NCBI GenBank assembly: GCA_041650035.1
Contig: JBAZLY010000016.1
Span: 1 to 24,775 of the forward strand
Source: JAQUQI01 sp041650035
GTDB lineage: Bacteria; Omnitrophota; Gorgyraeia; JABMRG01
DNA length: 24,775 nt
Direction: 5' to 3'
Shown here: one piece after another, positions 6,398-14,768 of the stretch
Numbering within the stretch: the stretch's first letter is position 1
Layout: each line of letters starts with the position of its first letter
The notes under the pieces: generated by a model
The model's database searches: none
What the model was told of the DNA's origin: nothing
Seen by the model: the letters and a program-made list of their open reading frames with translations, nothing else
Made by a program: the position numbers and the translations under genes

Positions 6398-6964
6398 TTA
6401 CTTTTTTGTTTCGCCGACAATAAGCGGCACCTTGCTTAACTGCCTCTGCGCCTTGTTCATCTTATTGATCTCTTCAATTTGCTTGCGCTGCTTATCTATC
6501 TCTTCCATCCGTTTGAAATTATCCATAGACCGGCTGGTATTCATTTCCTGTATCCTTTTTATCCTGTCCACCTGCTCCTGGGTTCGGCGCAGGTCTTCAA
6601 GCCTTTGCTTATCAACAGAATTTAAGGACAGCTTCTGCATGTCCGCTGGCTGCGCGGCAATACTTTGCGCCGCGGGTTTTATATCCGCAGTCGTGTATTT
6701 TTCAACTCTTTTAGGTTCATTGGCAATGCCCGCATCTATCGTGGTTACATCAGGCTTTTTAACGTCAGGGACCGGGTGCTGTGCTTTCGGGTCTTCAGCG
6801 GACTTGTTTTGAGGAGCTAATTCAGGTTTTTTATCTGCCGCCGGCTCAACGGTTGCCTCCGGTTTGTTTGTCCACTTTTCCCAGAATGCAGCACGTGCGC
6901 AGTCAGCAGGGGCAAAAATAATCATCAGGGCCAATAAAAACAATATCGTGCATCTTGCCATCAT
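6398..6964 (-). CDS. secreted Pro/Ala/Lys-rich coiled-coil protein
   Basis: This is a 188-residue protein of unrecognised family. Residues 1-26 form a signal peptide (CTILFLLALMIIFAPADCARA). A low-complexity linker rich in Pro, Lys and Ala follows to about residue 110. The C-terminal part (about 115-178) is a highly charged heptad-like helix (RLEDLRRTQEQVDRIKRIQE, then FKRMEEIDKQRKQIEEINK), a likely coiled coil. It is probably periplasmic and could bridge or bind other proteins. The ATG at 6964 has GAGAGG six bases upstream. It lies 22 bases after the encoded CCA of tRNA-Leu on the same strand, with no room for its own promoter, so it is probably co-transcribed with the tRNA. Confidence 0.7.
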   Translation of the reverse strand: MMARCTILFLLALMIIFAPADCARAAFWEKWTNKPEATVEPAADKKPELAPQNKSAEDPKAQHPVPDVKKPDVTTIDAGIANEPKRVEKYTTADIKPAAQSIAAQPADMQKLSLNSVDKQRLEDLRRTQEQVDRIKRIQEMNTSRSMDNFKRMEEIDKQRKQIEEINKMNKAQRQLSKVPLIVGETKK

Positions 6965-6986
6965 GGTTAACCTCTCCTAATTTTTT

Positions 6987-7073
<87 letters not shown>

Positions 7074-7089
7074 ATTTTTTATGAAATTG

Positions 7090-7118
7090 AGTATAGCAAA
7101 AATACCCTTAACAAGCAA
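7090..7118 (-). promoter_or_regulatory. promoter of tRNA-Leu and probably the coiled-coil gene
   Basis: Minus-strand TTGCTT (7118-7113), a 17-base spacer and TATACT (7095-7090) lie 16 bases before the tRNA 5' end. Confidence 0.65.
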
Positions 7119-7168
7119 GGGGAAAACACCTATGGGTAGAGCTACGGGTAAAACGATTAAAAATATCC

Positions 7169-7196
7169 TTGAACAAGGGTTTTATTGTAGTATAAT
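7169..7196 (+). promoter_or_regulatory. promoter of gpmA
   Basis: TTGAAC (7169-7174), a 16-base spacer and a perfect TATAAT (7191-7196) lie about 26 bases before the gpmA start. It is divergent from the tRNA-Leu promoter. Confidence 0.75.
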
Positions 7197-7222
7197 ATCC
7201 AAAAACGGGGGCAGCATAAAAG

Positions 7223-7981
7223 ATGAATAACATAAGTTTAGTATTATTAAGGCACGGCGAAAGCCTTTGGAACAAGGAAAATCGCTTTACAGGCTGGACC
7301 GATGTTGATCTATCCGAAAAGGGTATCGGTGAAGCCAGTAAGGCCGGACAGACACTTAAACAAAAGGGTTTTACATTTGATGTGGCATTTACCTCTGTTT
7401 TAAAACGCGCGATAAGAACACTATGGATTACCCTTGACGCGATGGACCTTATGTGGATACCCGTATCGCGCTCATGGCGCCTAAATGAAAAACATTACGG
7501 CGCCCTGCAAGGACTCAATAAGTCCGAGACAGCTCAAAAATACGGCGAGGATCAGGTACTCCTGTGGCGGCGCGCCTATGATGTCCAGCCTCCTGCCCTT
7601 GAAAAAAATGACCCGCAACATCCGTGTAATGACCCGCGTTATAAAGATATCGGAAAGGATAATACACCATCCACCGAATGTCTAAAAGATACTTTTAACC
7701 GTTTTCTCCCGTATTGGCATAATGAAATAGCGCCTGTTTTGAAAAAAGGCAAAAGGGCGCTGATATCCGCGCACGGAAACAGCCTGCGGGCGCTTGTAAA
7801 ATACCTTGATAATATCCCTGATTGCGAAATAGTTAAACTTAATATACCAACTGGCATACCGCTTGTCTATGAACTTGACGGGAATTTGAAGCCGATTAGG
7901 AACTATTATCTCGGAGATGCTGAAAAAATCAAAAAGGCTATGGACGCCGTTGCAAGCCAGGGCAAGGTAAAGAAGCAATAG
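7223..7981 (+). CDS. gpmA: 2,3-bisphosphoglycerate-dependent phosphoglycerate mutase
   Basis: GpmA interconverts 3- and 2-phosphoglycerate in glycolysis and gluconeogenesis through a phosphohistidine. At 252 residues it is the usual family length. The phosphorylated His11 lies in LLRHGES, Glu89 in LNEKHYGALQGLNKSET (the family usually has ERHYG), and His184 in SAHGNSLRA. The FTGWTDVDLSEKG motif is also intact. A weak G-rich ribosome site precedes the ATG. The gene has its own promoter and ends only three bases from the stop of the convergent thiF gene, so any terminator must lie inside the neighbour's coding sequence. Identification is firm. Confidence 0.97.
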   Translation: MNNISLVLLRHGESLWNKENRFTGWTDVDLSEKGIGEASKAGQTLKQKGFTFDVAFTSVLKRAIRTLWITLDAMDLMWIPVSRSWRLNEKHYGALQGLNKSETAQKYGEDQVLLWRRAYDVQPPALEKNDPQHPCNDPRYKDIGKDNTPSTECLKDTFNRFLPYWHNEIAPVLKKGKRALISAHGNSLRALVKYLDNIPDCEIVKLNIPTGIPLVYELDGNLKPIRNYYLGDAEKIKKAMDAVASQGKVKKQ

Positions 7982-7984
7982 TGT

Positions 7985-8590
7985 TTATTTTTTCATAATA
8001 TATTCTATAACGATATCAGCCTGTTTAGCGGCAGCGATATTAACCGCGGGCGACAACACCGGCGCGTCTTCTGCGCCCGTTTCAAGATCTCCTATTAATA
8101 CAAAATTCTCTTTTACGCGATGGACCCTTATCCTGTCTGTGTTTCCCATGCCCGCTATACCCGACGCCGAGACTATAAATTTTCCTTCACCCAACAGGGC
8201 CTCGGCTATCATCACTTTTTCAGAAACGCTATCAAGCGCTTCAACGACCACCTGACAGCCGTCTAATATATCTTTGATATTTTCAGCATCTATCTTTTTT
8301 TTAACTATGTCAAGCTCAAGCCCGGGGTTTATAGCCATGAGGTTTTGGGCCAGGGCATCGGGCTTGGACATGCCTACTTGCGCGTAAAAAAAGAACTGCC
8401 TGTTTAGATTAGACCTTTCAACAAGGTCAAAATCAATAAGCCTTAATCTCGTTATGCCCGCTCTTACAAGATTAAAAGCGCAATTACTGCCGAGACCGCC
8501 GCAGCCGGCTATAGCCACCCTGATAGAACCCGCCTTGCCAGCGTAATCCTTACCAAGCCCTGCCCTTAATAATTCAATAAATTTGGCCAT
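7985..8590 (-). CDS. thiF: sulfur carrier protein ThiS adenylyltransferase, short form
   Basis: ThiF activates the C-terminal Gly of ThiS with ATP so that sulfur can be loaded for thiazole synthesis. The 201 residues cover the E1-like nucleotide-binding core: GCGGLGSN (29-36), LIDFDLVERSNLNRQ (51-65) and the substrate-side VVEALDSVSEK. The length matches the short ThiF group rather than the roughly 250-residue E. coli type. The zinc-binding Cys pairs and the crossover-loop Cys of the longer form are absent. The start ATG overlaps the thiH stop by one base (TGATG), a sign of translational coupling. It is the last gene of the thiESGHF operon. Confidence 0.93.
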   Translation of the reverse strand: MAKFIELLRAGLGKDYAGKAGSIRVAIAGCGGLGSNCAFNLVRAGITRLRLIDFDLVERSNLNRQFFFYAQVGMSKPDALAQNLMAINPGLELDIVKKKIDAENIKDILDGCQVVVEALDSVSEKVMIAEALLGEGKFIVSASGIAGMGNTDRIRVHRVKENFVLIGDLETGAEDAPVLSPAVNIAAAKQADIVIEYIMKK

Positions 8591-9702
8591 CAGATATTCA
8601 TCCAGTCTTTAAACACGGGCTGATAGCCCTTTTGTTTAAGCAGGCCCTTAATGTCTTTTACGGTCCTTTTATCGGAGGTGCTGAACTGCTCAAGCCCTCC
8701 GGTTAACGGGTCTTCGGACAACCACCCGGACACGGATGTCGCTGATTGCGCAGATATCTTCGTAACACCAAGGGCAAGCATATTGTCCCTAAATGTCTCG
8801 CTCTCTCTTGTTGATAACGTAATCCCAACCTTTGGAAGAAATATCCTTAGCGCCAGGACCAACTGCGCGATATTGGAATCTGTTACGTTAAAACCTGGTA
8901 CAAAATTCGCGCCCGTGTGTCTTATGCGCGGCACAGACACGCCTATTTCAGCCGCTGGGAAATTATCATGCAGATACCAGGCATGAAGACCTGCGAAAAA
9001 ACCGTCTATACGAAAATCATTAAGCCCCAACAGAGCGCCTATGTTAACCGCCCTGATTCCCCGCCTCAATGCCCTTTCGGGCGCCCCAAGCCTAAAGACA
9101 TAATCCTTCTTATCGCCGCTCCTATGCACGCAGGCATATATCCTTCTATCATAAGTCTCCTGATAGACCGTCAAAGAATCCGCGCCGGCGGCTATAACTT
9201 GCGCGTATTCATCTTCAGATAGAGGATAAACCTCTATGGAAACAGAATCAAAATATCCTTTCAAAAGCGCCGCGCAATCGCTTATATAAGACACCGGGCT
9301 CATCTTTTTTGAGTCACCGGTCAAAAACAGTATATGCCTTAGCCCGGTTGCTGAAATGCGGCGAGCCGCCTGCTCAACCTCTGTCAGGGAAAGTTTTGTC
9401 CTGCGGCTCTTGATACCGGCATTATATCCGCAATAAATACAGTCATTATCGCAAAAATCCGAGACATATAACGGGGTATAAAGCTGTATAGCCCTGCCAA
9501 AATTGCGCAGGGTGATATCGCGCGCCCTGACGGCCATATCCTCAACACGGCAAAATGCTTTCAGAGAAAGCAATTTCAAAAAATCGAGCGGGTTTAAAAT
9601 TTCCTTATTTAGTACAGAATCGATATCCCTATCTTTAACAGATGCCAACAAGGCATTAATATCCCCGGCATCATATTGTTTAATCGTGTCAATAAAACTC
9701 AT
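8590..9702 (-). CDS. thiH: 2-iminoacetate synthase (radical SAM)
   Basis: ThiH cleaves tyrosine with S-adenosylmethionine and a 4Fe-4S cluster to give dehydroglycine for the thiazole ring. The 370-residue protein has the radical-SAM cluster motif at Cys84, Cys88 and Cys91 (DFCDNDCIYCGY). Other ThiH landmarks are IEVYPLSEDEY, SLTVYQETYD and SVPRIRHTGANF. The start overlaps the thiG stop by four bases (ATGA) and the stop overlaps the thiF start. Use of ThiH rather than the oxygen-dependent ThiO implies an anaerobic or facultative life. Confidence 0.96.
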   Translation of the reverse strand: MSFIDTIKQYDAGDINALLASVKDRDIDSVLNKEILNPLDFLKLLSLKAFCRVEDMAVRARDITLRNFGRAIQLYTPLYVSDFCDNDCIYCGYNAGIKSRRTKLSLTEVEQAARRISATGLRHILFLTGDSKKMSPVSYISDCAALLKGYFDSVSIEVYPLSEDEYAQVIAAGADSLTVYQETYDRRIYACVHRSGDKKDYVFRLGAPERALRRGIRAVNIGALLGLNDFRIDGFFAGLHAWYLHDNFPAAEIGVSVPRIRHTGANFVPGFNVTDSNIAQLVLALRIFLPKVGITLSTRESETFRDNMLALGVTKISAQSATSVSGWLSEDPLTGGLEQFSTSDKRTVKDIKGLLKQKGYQPVFKDWMNI

Positions 9703-10487
9703 ACCTTATTCCCATCCCGCAAAAAACCTGTTAAAGGGGATGAGGCGCAAGCCGCGCGCGGCGCCGGCAAAGCAGATCCGCTTAAAATATAATGCGTCCT
9801 TCCGGCATTGACAGCAAAGTCAAATGCCTTTGCCTCCATAACAGGGTCCTTGGATATAGCAATAGCCGTGTTAACAAGCACGGCATCACAACCTAATTCC
9901 ATGCATGCCGCGGCATCAGCAGGACTGCCCAATCCCGCGTCAACAATAACAGGCACATCAAGCTCATTTACCATTATCTTGACTATCTCTTTGGTCTTAA
10001 ATCCCCTTCCGCTGCCGATAGGCGCGCCCAAAGGCATTACTGCCGCCGCGCCTGCCTTAGCCAAGGCCCTGGCTATTATCAAATCCGGATTCATATACGC
10101 AAGCAGTATAAAACCCTCCGAAACAAGCGTTTCCGTTGCCTTTAGGGTCTCAACATTATCCGGTAGAAGATATTTATTGTCTGGTATCACCTCTATCTTT
10201 ATCCATCTGCCGCAACCCATGGCCCGGGCAAGACGGGCTATCCTGATAGCTTCATCCGCGTTCCTGGCCCCCGATGTATTTATCATAATGATACAGTCCG
10301 AAGGGATATAATCCAATATATTCTCATCGTCCGACTTCTCATCCACGCGCCTTAACGCCACCGTTACCATCTGGCACCCGCAGGCCTTGATAACATCGCC
10401 TATAACACGTTTGTCCGGAAATTTCCCGGTGCCTACAAAAAGCCTGCTGTCAAATGATCTATCCGCTATCCTTAAGATATCCGACAT
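9699..10487 (-). CDS. thiG: thiazole synthase
   Basis: ThiG assembles the thiazole phosphate from deoxyxylulose phosphate, dehydroglycine and ThiS thiocarboxylate. The 262-residue protein has the Schiff-base Lys97 in WIKIEVIPD, the LPDNVETLKATETLVSEGF segment, VMPLGAPIGSGRG and VIVDAGLGSPADAA, all standard for the TIM-barrel family. ATG 10487 is chosen because GGGGGAGG precedes it; a TTG at 10505 would use bases of that site. The start lies one base after the thiS stop, so translation is probably coupled. The end overlaps thiH by four bases. Confidence 0.97.
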   Translation of the reverse strand: MSDILRIADRSFDSRLFVGTGKFPDKRVIGDVIKACGCQMVTVALRRVDEKSDDENILDYIPSDCIIMINTSGARNADEAIRIARLARAMGCGRWIKIEVIPDNKYLLPDNVETLKATETLVSEGFILLAYMNPDLIIARALAKAGAAAVMPLGAPIGSGRGFKTKEIVKIMVNELDVPVIVDAGLGSPADAAACMELGCDAVLVNTAIAISKDPVMEAKAFDFAVNAGRTHYILSGSALPAPRAACASSPLTGFLRDGNKV

Positions 10488-10488
10488 G

Positions 10489-10689
10489 CTATCCTCCCCC
10501 GACAAAACTTACTATCTCAACAGTATCCCCTTCTTCAAGCATTACCTCGTTCCATTTATCCTTCGGGATTATATTATGATTATGCTCTATTACAATAGCC
10601 TTCCCGGACAACCCCTTTATCCTGATAAGCTCTTGCAAATCGCTTATATCTTTTATATCCTGGAACCGGCCGTTAATTTTTATCCGCAT
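10489..10689 (-). CDS. thiS: sulfur carrier protein ThiS
   Basis: ThiS is the ubiquitin-like carrier whose C-terminal glycine is adenylated by ThiF and then thiocarboxylated. The protein has 66 residues and starts MRIKINGRFQDI. It carries the conserved IPKDKWNEVMLEEGDTVEI region and ends VGGG, so the reactive Gly-Gly tail is intact. It sits three bases after the thiE stop and one base before thiG, and the codons for its Gly tail double as the thiG ribosome site (GGGGGAGG). Confidence 0.95.
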   Translation of the reverse strand: MRIKINGRFQDIKDISDLQELIRIKGLSGKAIVIEHNHNIIPKDKWNEVMLEEGDTVEIVSFVGGG

Positions 10690-10692
10690 GGT

Positions 10693-11334
10693 CTAATCTG
10701 GTTTTCCGGCGCGTAAAGCCTGTTTAAGCCGTCTCACCCTAAGCCTGATATTATAAGCTTCTGTTATCGCCCGTATAACCGCTATATTTTTTACACCTAT
10801 AGCAGTTAATATACCGATATTGGATAGGCTTATCCCACCGATAAAAATAACAGGTTGACGACAATCTGCTAATACCTGCCCTATCCCGCTTGTGCCAATC
10901 TGATAATCCTTTGTCTTGGTCGTGAACACGGGGCCAAAGGCTATATAATCAAAATCCTGCTTCCTTGCCACCAAAAACTGCTCCACAGAATGCGTCGATA
11001 TGCCTATCATCTTGTCCCTGCCAAGTATATCGCGGGCCAGGGGCAACGGGTATCTTTTAACATCCTCCTGCCCAAGATGGACCCCGTCAGCATCAAGCCT
11101 TTTCGCGGCAATGGGGTCATCATTGACAATAAATGGAACAGAGCTTTTCCTGCATAGGGACCGGATACCTTTTGCGGACCTTAAAAGTTCCTGACGTGAA
11201 AGCGACTTTTCCCTTATCTGCAGAACACTGATACCCGCCTCGATTGCTTGAGAAGCCACATCCAAGATCGGCCTGCCTTTTGTATTCTCTGAACATAATA
11301 CAAGATACAAGGTATAGTCTTTGATAGTATACAT
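10693..11334 (-). CDS. thiE: thiamine-phosphate synthase
   Basis: ThiE condenses hydroxymethylpyrimidine diphosphate with thiazole phosphate to give thiamine phosphate. The 213-residue TIM-barrel protein shows LQIREK (38-43), PFIVNDD, DGVHLGQED, MIGISTHS, YIAFGPVFTTKTK and VIFIGGIS, in family order. TenI-type proteins are similar, but the intact pyrophosphate-binding QIREK and GPVFTT loops favour ThiE. ATG 11334 follows directly after a 7-T tract that ends the riboswitch terminator; the only ribosome-site-like bases are ATAGG inside the 3' arm of that hairpin. It is the first gene of the thiESGHF operon. Confidence 0.93.
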   Translation of the reverse strand: MYTIKDYTLYLVLCSENTKGRPILDVASQAIEAGISVLQIREKSLSRQELLRSAKGIRSLCRKSSVPFIVNDDPIAAKRLDADGVHLGQEDVKRYPLPLARDILGRDKMIGISTHSVEQFLVARKQDFDYIAFGPVFTTKTKDYQIGTSGIGQVLADCRQPVIFIGGISLSNIGILTAIGVKNIAVIRAITEAYNIRLRVRRLKQALRAGKPD

Positions 11335-11361
11335 AAAAAAACCTATGTTGTCAGCATAGGT
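11335..11361 (-). terminator. riboswitch-controlled terminator before thiE
   Basis: On the minus strand ACCTATG (11361-11355), a 7-base loop and CATAGGT (11347-11341) form a 7-pair hairpin. A run of Ts follows that reaches the thiE ATG. It lies about 18 bases after the TPP aptamer and is the expected expression platform. Confidence 0.85.
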
Positions 11362-11378
11362 ATAAAAAGGCCTTTTAA

Positions 11379-11536
11379 CTCCCTACGCTGGCATTACCCA
11401 GCCTGCTTAAGCAAACACACTAAAGCAGGTCCACCCAGGCCTAACCCAAATAGGCTAAAGGCACAAAAGACGGATCAGGTTCAACGGGTCTCCTGTCCAA
11501 ACACAAGACTCTCAGGCCTATATCAGGCCTCCCCTA
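11379..11536 (-). promoter_or_regulatory. TPP riboswitch (THI element)
   Basis: The minus strand carries the thi-box core in order: AGGGGAGGCC, GGCCTGAGAGTC, GAGACCCGTTGAACCTGATC and GGTAATGCCAGCGTAGGGA. These match the conserved CUGAGA, ACCC, GAACCUGAUC and GCGUAGGGA elements. The P3 extension (between GAGAGTC and ACCCG) is short; the arm between CCTGATC and GGTAATGCC is long, with its own hairpins, such as CCTGCTT/AAGCAGG. Thiamine pyrophosphate binding should favour the terminator at 11335-11361 and shut down thiESGHF. Confidence 0.95.
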
Positions 11537-11545
11537 TATAATATT

Positions 11546-11574
11546 ATTACAGCATAGCCTGGTAATAATGTCAA
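11546..11574 (-). promoter_or_regulatory. promoter of the thiamine operon
   Basis: Minus-strand TTGACA (11574-11569), a 17-base spacer and TGTAAT (11551-11546) place the transcript start just before the TPP aptamer. Confidence 0.78.
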
Positions 11575-11615
11575 TGGATTTCAGGCATCAGTGATAGCCA
11601 AAGGACGACAGGCCT

Positions 11616-13277
11616 TTATTGCCTTTTTTCAATATTGGCCCAGGTGTCCCGGAGCCCGACTATGCGGTTAAACACAAGCCTATCTTTGGTGGAATCCTTA
11701 TCAAGGCAAAAATAGCCCTGTCTCTCAAATTGATATGAAGTTCCGGAAACCGCGCTGGATAAACAGGGTTCAATATAAACCGGGTATATTTTTTTAAGCG
11801 ATCCAGGATTCAGATTAGCCCTATAATCCTCACCTTCCTTAACATCCTCCGGATTGGGTTTAGTAAAGAGATGGCTGTAGAGACGCGCCTCGGCCTTGCC
11901 GGCATGCCCTTGCGAGACCCAATGCAATGTCGCCTTCGGCCTTCTGCCGTCAGGGGAATCCCCGCCTCGCGTAGCAGGGTCATATGAACACCTCAACTCT
12001 GTTATATTGCCTTCTTCATCCTTTACCACTTCCTCGCATCTTATAAAATACGCGTATCTTAATCTTACCTCTTGGCCTGGGGATAAGCGGAAGAATTTTT
12101 TAGGCGGGTCCAACCTGAAATCATCCTTTTCTATATATAGATACCTGCTAAATGGTATCTTCCTTGTGCCATAGCCTTCATCCTCTGGGTTATTTACCGC
12201 CTCCAACAATTCCTCTTTTCCCTCCGGGTAATTGACTATGGTAACCTTGACAGGGTCAAGTACTGCCATTGCGCGCTGCGTCGTTTTATTCAGCTCCTGC
12301 CTTATACTGTTTTCAAGCACCGCTATATCAACAACACTATTCGTTTTGGATACCCCTATATCCTTGCAGAAATTCCTGATAGATTCAGGCGTGTATCCGC
12401 GCCTTCTAAGGCCTGCTATGGTGGGCATACGCGGGTCGTCCCACCCGCTAACATCCTTATTTTTTACAAGCTCTATCAGCTTTCTTTTGCTAAGTATCGT
12501 ATAGGTCAAATTCAGCCTGGCAAACTCTATCTGACCGGGATGAAAGATATCTAATATCTCAAGTATCCAGTCATACAAAGGTCTATTATTTTCAAACTCA
12601 AGCGTGCAAATGGAATACGTTATGCCTTCTATGGAATCAGAGATACAATGCGCGAAATCATACATAGGATATATCGCCCACTGCCCGCCTGTCCTGTGAT
12701 GCAAGCTTTTCTTTATCCTGTAAAGAGCGGGATCGCGCATAACTATATTGGGATGGGCCATGTCTATCTTGGCCCTCAAAACACGCGTGCCGTCTTCAAA
12801 TTCGCCCTCTTTCATCCGTTTAAAAAGGCCGATATTTTCTTCTACGCCTCGCTGGCGAAAGGGGGAGTCTTTGCCCGGAGCTTTGAGACTACCCCTGTAT
12901 CTTCTTATCTCATCGGGACTTAAATCGCAGACATAAGCCTTTCCCATTTCAATTAGCTTAACCGCGTATTCATATAAACGATCAAAGTAGTCCGAGGTAT
13001 AGAACAGCCTTTCCTGCCAGTCAAAGCCAAGCCAACTGACGTCCTCTTCAATAGAGTCGATGTATTCTATATCCTCTTTATCCGGGTTTGTATCATCAAA
13101 GCGCAAATTGCATAACCCGTCATAATCCTTGGCAATACCAAAATTCAGGCATATCGATTTCGCGTGGCCTATATGCAGATAACCATTCGGTTCAGGCGGA
13201 AAACGTGTATGGACCTTTTTAGCGTATTTGGATGTCTTAATGTCCTTATCTATGATATCCGTAATAAAATTTTTCAT
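11616..13277 (-). CDS. glnS: glutaminyl-tRNA synthetase
   Basis: GlnRS charges tRNA-Gln directly with glutamine. The 553-residue length matches bacterial GlnRS. The class I signature HIGH is at residues 35-38 within FPPEPNGYLHIGHAKSICLN, and the KMSKS-equivalent is LSKRK near residue 265. FDDTNPDKEDIEYI and IYPMYDFAHCISDSIEGITY are GlnRS-type. The C-terminal half carries the two anticodon-binding beta-barrels (SRYLYIEKDDF, FFRLSPGQEVRLRYAYFI). ATG 13277 has AGGA five bases upstream. It lies 52 bases after mgtE on the same strand. Its presence means the organism does not depend solely on the GatCAB amidation route for Gln-tRNA, though it may have both. Confidence 0.97.
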   Translation of the reverse strand: MKNFITDIIDKDIKTSKYAKKVHTRFPPEPNGYLHIGHAKSICLNFGIAKDYDGLCNLRFDDTNPDKEDIEYIDSIEEDVSWLGFDWQERLFYTSDYFDRLYEYAVKLIEMGKAYVCDLSPDEIRRYRGSLKAPGKDSPFRQRGVEENIGLFKRMKEGEFEDGTRVLRAKIDMAHPNIVMRDPALYRIKKSLHHRTGGQWAIYPMYDFAHCISDSIEGITYSICTLEFENNRPLYDWILEILDIFHPGQIEFARLNLTYTILSKRKLIELVKNKDVSGWDDPRMPTIAGLRRRGYTPESIRNFCKDIGVSKTNSVVDIAVLENSIRQELNKTTQRAMAVLDPVKVTIVNYPEGKEELLEAVNNPEDEGYGTRKIPFSRYLYIEKDDFRLDPPKKFFRLSPGQEVRLRYAYFIRCEEVVKDEEGNITELRCSYDPATRGGDSPDGRRPKATLHWVSQGHAGKAEARLYSHLFTKPNPEDVKEGEDYRANLNPGSLKKIYPVYIEPCLSSAVSGTSYQFERQGYFCLDKDSTKDRLVFNRIVGLRDTWANIEKRQ

Positions 13278-13329
13278 GTGTCCTGTATTCAGCTAAACCC
13301 CTGAAATGTTATATTTGCAAATACGGTCT

Positions 13330-14682
13330 CTATATACGAAAAATGAACATCGCGATATGAAGGTATATAAACAACGACACGATATCTACGATACTTGTGA
13401 TAAAAGGCCCTGACATAAGCGCGGGGTCAAGCTTCATCTTCTTAAAGACAAGCGGTAATACGGCCCCCAGCGTGGTCGCGGCAACAACGGTAGCGACCAT
13501 AGCAACACCGACTGTCAGCGCAAGCAGTGGATTTTTATTCATGATTATGGCCCTTCCTCCCGCCAATAGACTCATGGCAAACCCGACTATCACGCCGGCC
13601 TTTAATTCTTTCCAAAAAACCTTAAATATATCGGACATCTTTATCTCGCCCGTGGCAATACCCCTTATAACAACCGTCGATGACTGCGTTCCGGCGTTAC
13701 CGCCTGAATTGCACAGAAGGGGAATAAAAAAAACAAGCGCGACTACCGCCTCAAGTTGAAAGGCATATTTTTCCATTATCCAGCCTGAAACAAAACCCGT
13801 AGCGACAAGAACCATAAGCCATACTATCCTGTGCCGGGCTATGGTAAAAGACTTTGACCCCATGTAGTCTATATAATCCCCCGCGGCGCCATACTTGTAA
13901 ATATCCTCGGTGTCCTCCTGGATAATAACGTCGACAATATCATCGTGGGTAACTATACCTACAAGCCTGTTGTCATCGTCTGTAACTGGCAATGCGAGTA
14001 TATCATAATCCGCGAGCTTTTTGGCAACCGCCTCTTTATCATCATTAACATTAGCGGTTATTATATTCGTGTGCATGATGTCCTTGATAATACTCGTCGA
14101 CTCCGCCACGATGATGTCCTTAAGAGATACGAAGCCTATCAGCTTTCTCTCCTCATCTACTATATAAACGTAATAGATGGTTTCACGGTTGAAGGCCTGC
14201 AATTTAAGTTTGCCGATGGCCTCTTTAGCGGTTACCTCCCGCGGCAGAACAGCATATTCCGTGGTAAGCACTGAACCAGCCGTGCCCTCTTTAAATTGTA
14301 TAAGTTTCCTTATGTCATTCCGTTCGGCCTGCGCAACAAGAGGTAAAATCTCTTCGACGCGTTTTTTTGGCAACGCCTTTATAAAATCGGCCCTTTCATC
14401 CGGCGCCATTTCTTCAAGCACACCCGCCATCCAATCCTTCGAGAAGTACTTAAAGATCTCACGCTGCTGCTTGATCTTGAAATGCTGAAAAAACTCTATA
14501 CCCAACGGCCTGCTAAGCGCTATAATAATCCGGGCGTTTTCCTCCGACTCCAGATTTTCGCATAACTCAAATACATCCCTTGGATGAAAATCTTCAAACA
14601 ACTCCTTGAGATGTTTGTCGGCCTCAGGGGAACATAGGATCTCTTTGATCTCGGGCGATATTATAGATATGCGTTTTCGCAT
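13330..14682 (-). CDS. mgtE: magnesium transporter MgtE
   Basis: MgtE is an inner-membrane Mg2+ channel gated by cytosolic magnesium. The 450-residue protein has the N-terminal superhelical domain (about 1-130), with LPKKRVEEILPLV. Two CBS domains follow (about 135-255), with YYVYIVDEERKLIGFVSLKD and ILALPVTDDDNRLVGIVTHDD. A plug helix leads to five membrane helices (about 285-450) containing the conserved FFIPLLCNSGGNAGTQSSTV pore motif. Length and order are standard. ATG 14682 has GGAG about eight bases before it. No magnesium riboswitch is possible in the short upstream gap. Confidence 0.96.
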   Translation of the reverse strand: MRKRISIISPEIKEILCSPEADKHLKELFEDFHPRDVFELCENLESEENARIIIALSRPLGIEFFQHFKIKQQREIFKYFSKDWMAGVLEEMAPDERADFIKALPKKRVEEILPLVAQAERNDIRKLIQFKEGTAGSVLTTEYAVLPREVTAKEAIGKLKLQAFNRETIYYVYIVDEERKLIGFVSLKDIIVAESTSIIKDIMHTNIITANVNDDKEAVAKKLADYDILALPVTDDDNRLVGIVTHDDIVDVIIQEDTEDIYKYGAAGDYIDYMGSKSFTIARHRIVWLMVLVATGFVSGWIMEKYAFQLEAVVALVFFIPLLCNSGGNAGTQSSTVVIRGIATGEIKMSDIFKVFWKELKAGVIVGFAMSLLAGGRAIIMNKNPLLALTVGVAMVATVVAATTLGAVLPLVFKKMKLDPALMSGPFITSIVDIVSLFIYLHIAMFIFRI

Positions 14683-14699
14683 CGGTCTGCTCCGTGCTT

Positions 14700-14746
14700 A
14701 AAAAATCGGTAGCCTCCCATTGCCATCCCAAAGAATGGCGGGGGAG
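14700..14746 (-). terminator. probable terminator after the GH130 operon
   Basis: On the minus strand CTCCC and CGCCAT (14746-14736) pair with ATGGC and GGGAG (14725-14714), forming a hairpin with an 8-base loop and one small internal bulge. TTTTTT lies about eight bases further. The T tract is farther from the stem than usual, so strength is uncertain. Confidence 0.5.
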
Positions 14747-14768
14747 TTAAAAATACCACGGGAAAAAC

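Noticed and set aside
14708..14716. GGTAGCCTC, identical to nine bases at the 3' end of tRNA-Glu, considered as an attachment-site copy
   Set aside because: Only nine bases match, it lies 9 kb away beside ordinary housekeeping genes, and no integrase is present between the copies.
14683..14768. Possible magnesium riboswitch before mgtE
   Set aside because: The gap is 86 bases, mostly filled by a terminator-like hairpin and T tract; no known magnesium aptamer pattern fits.
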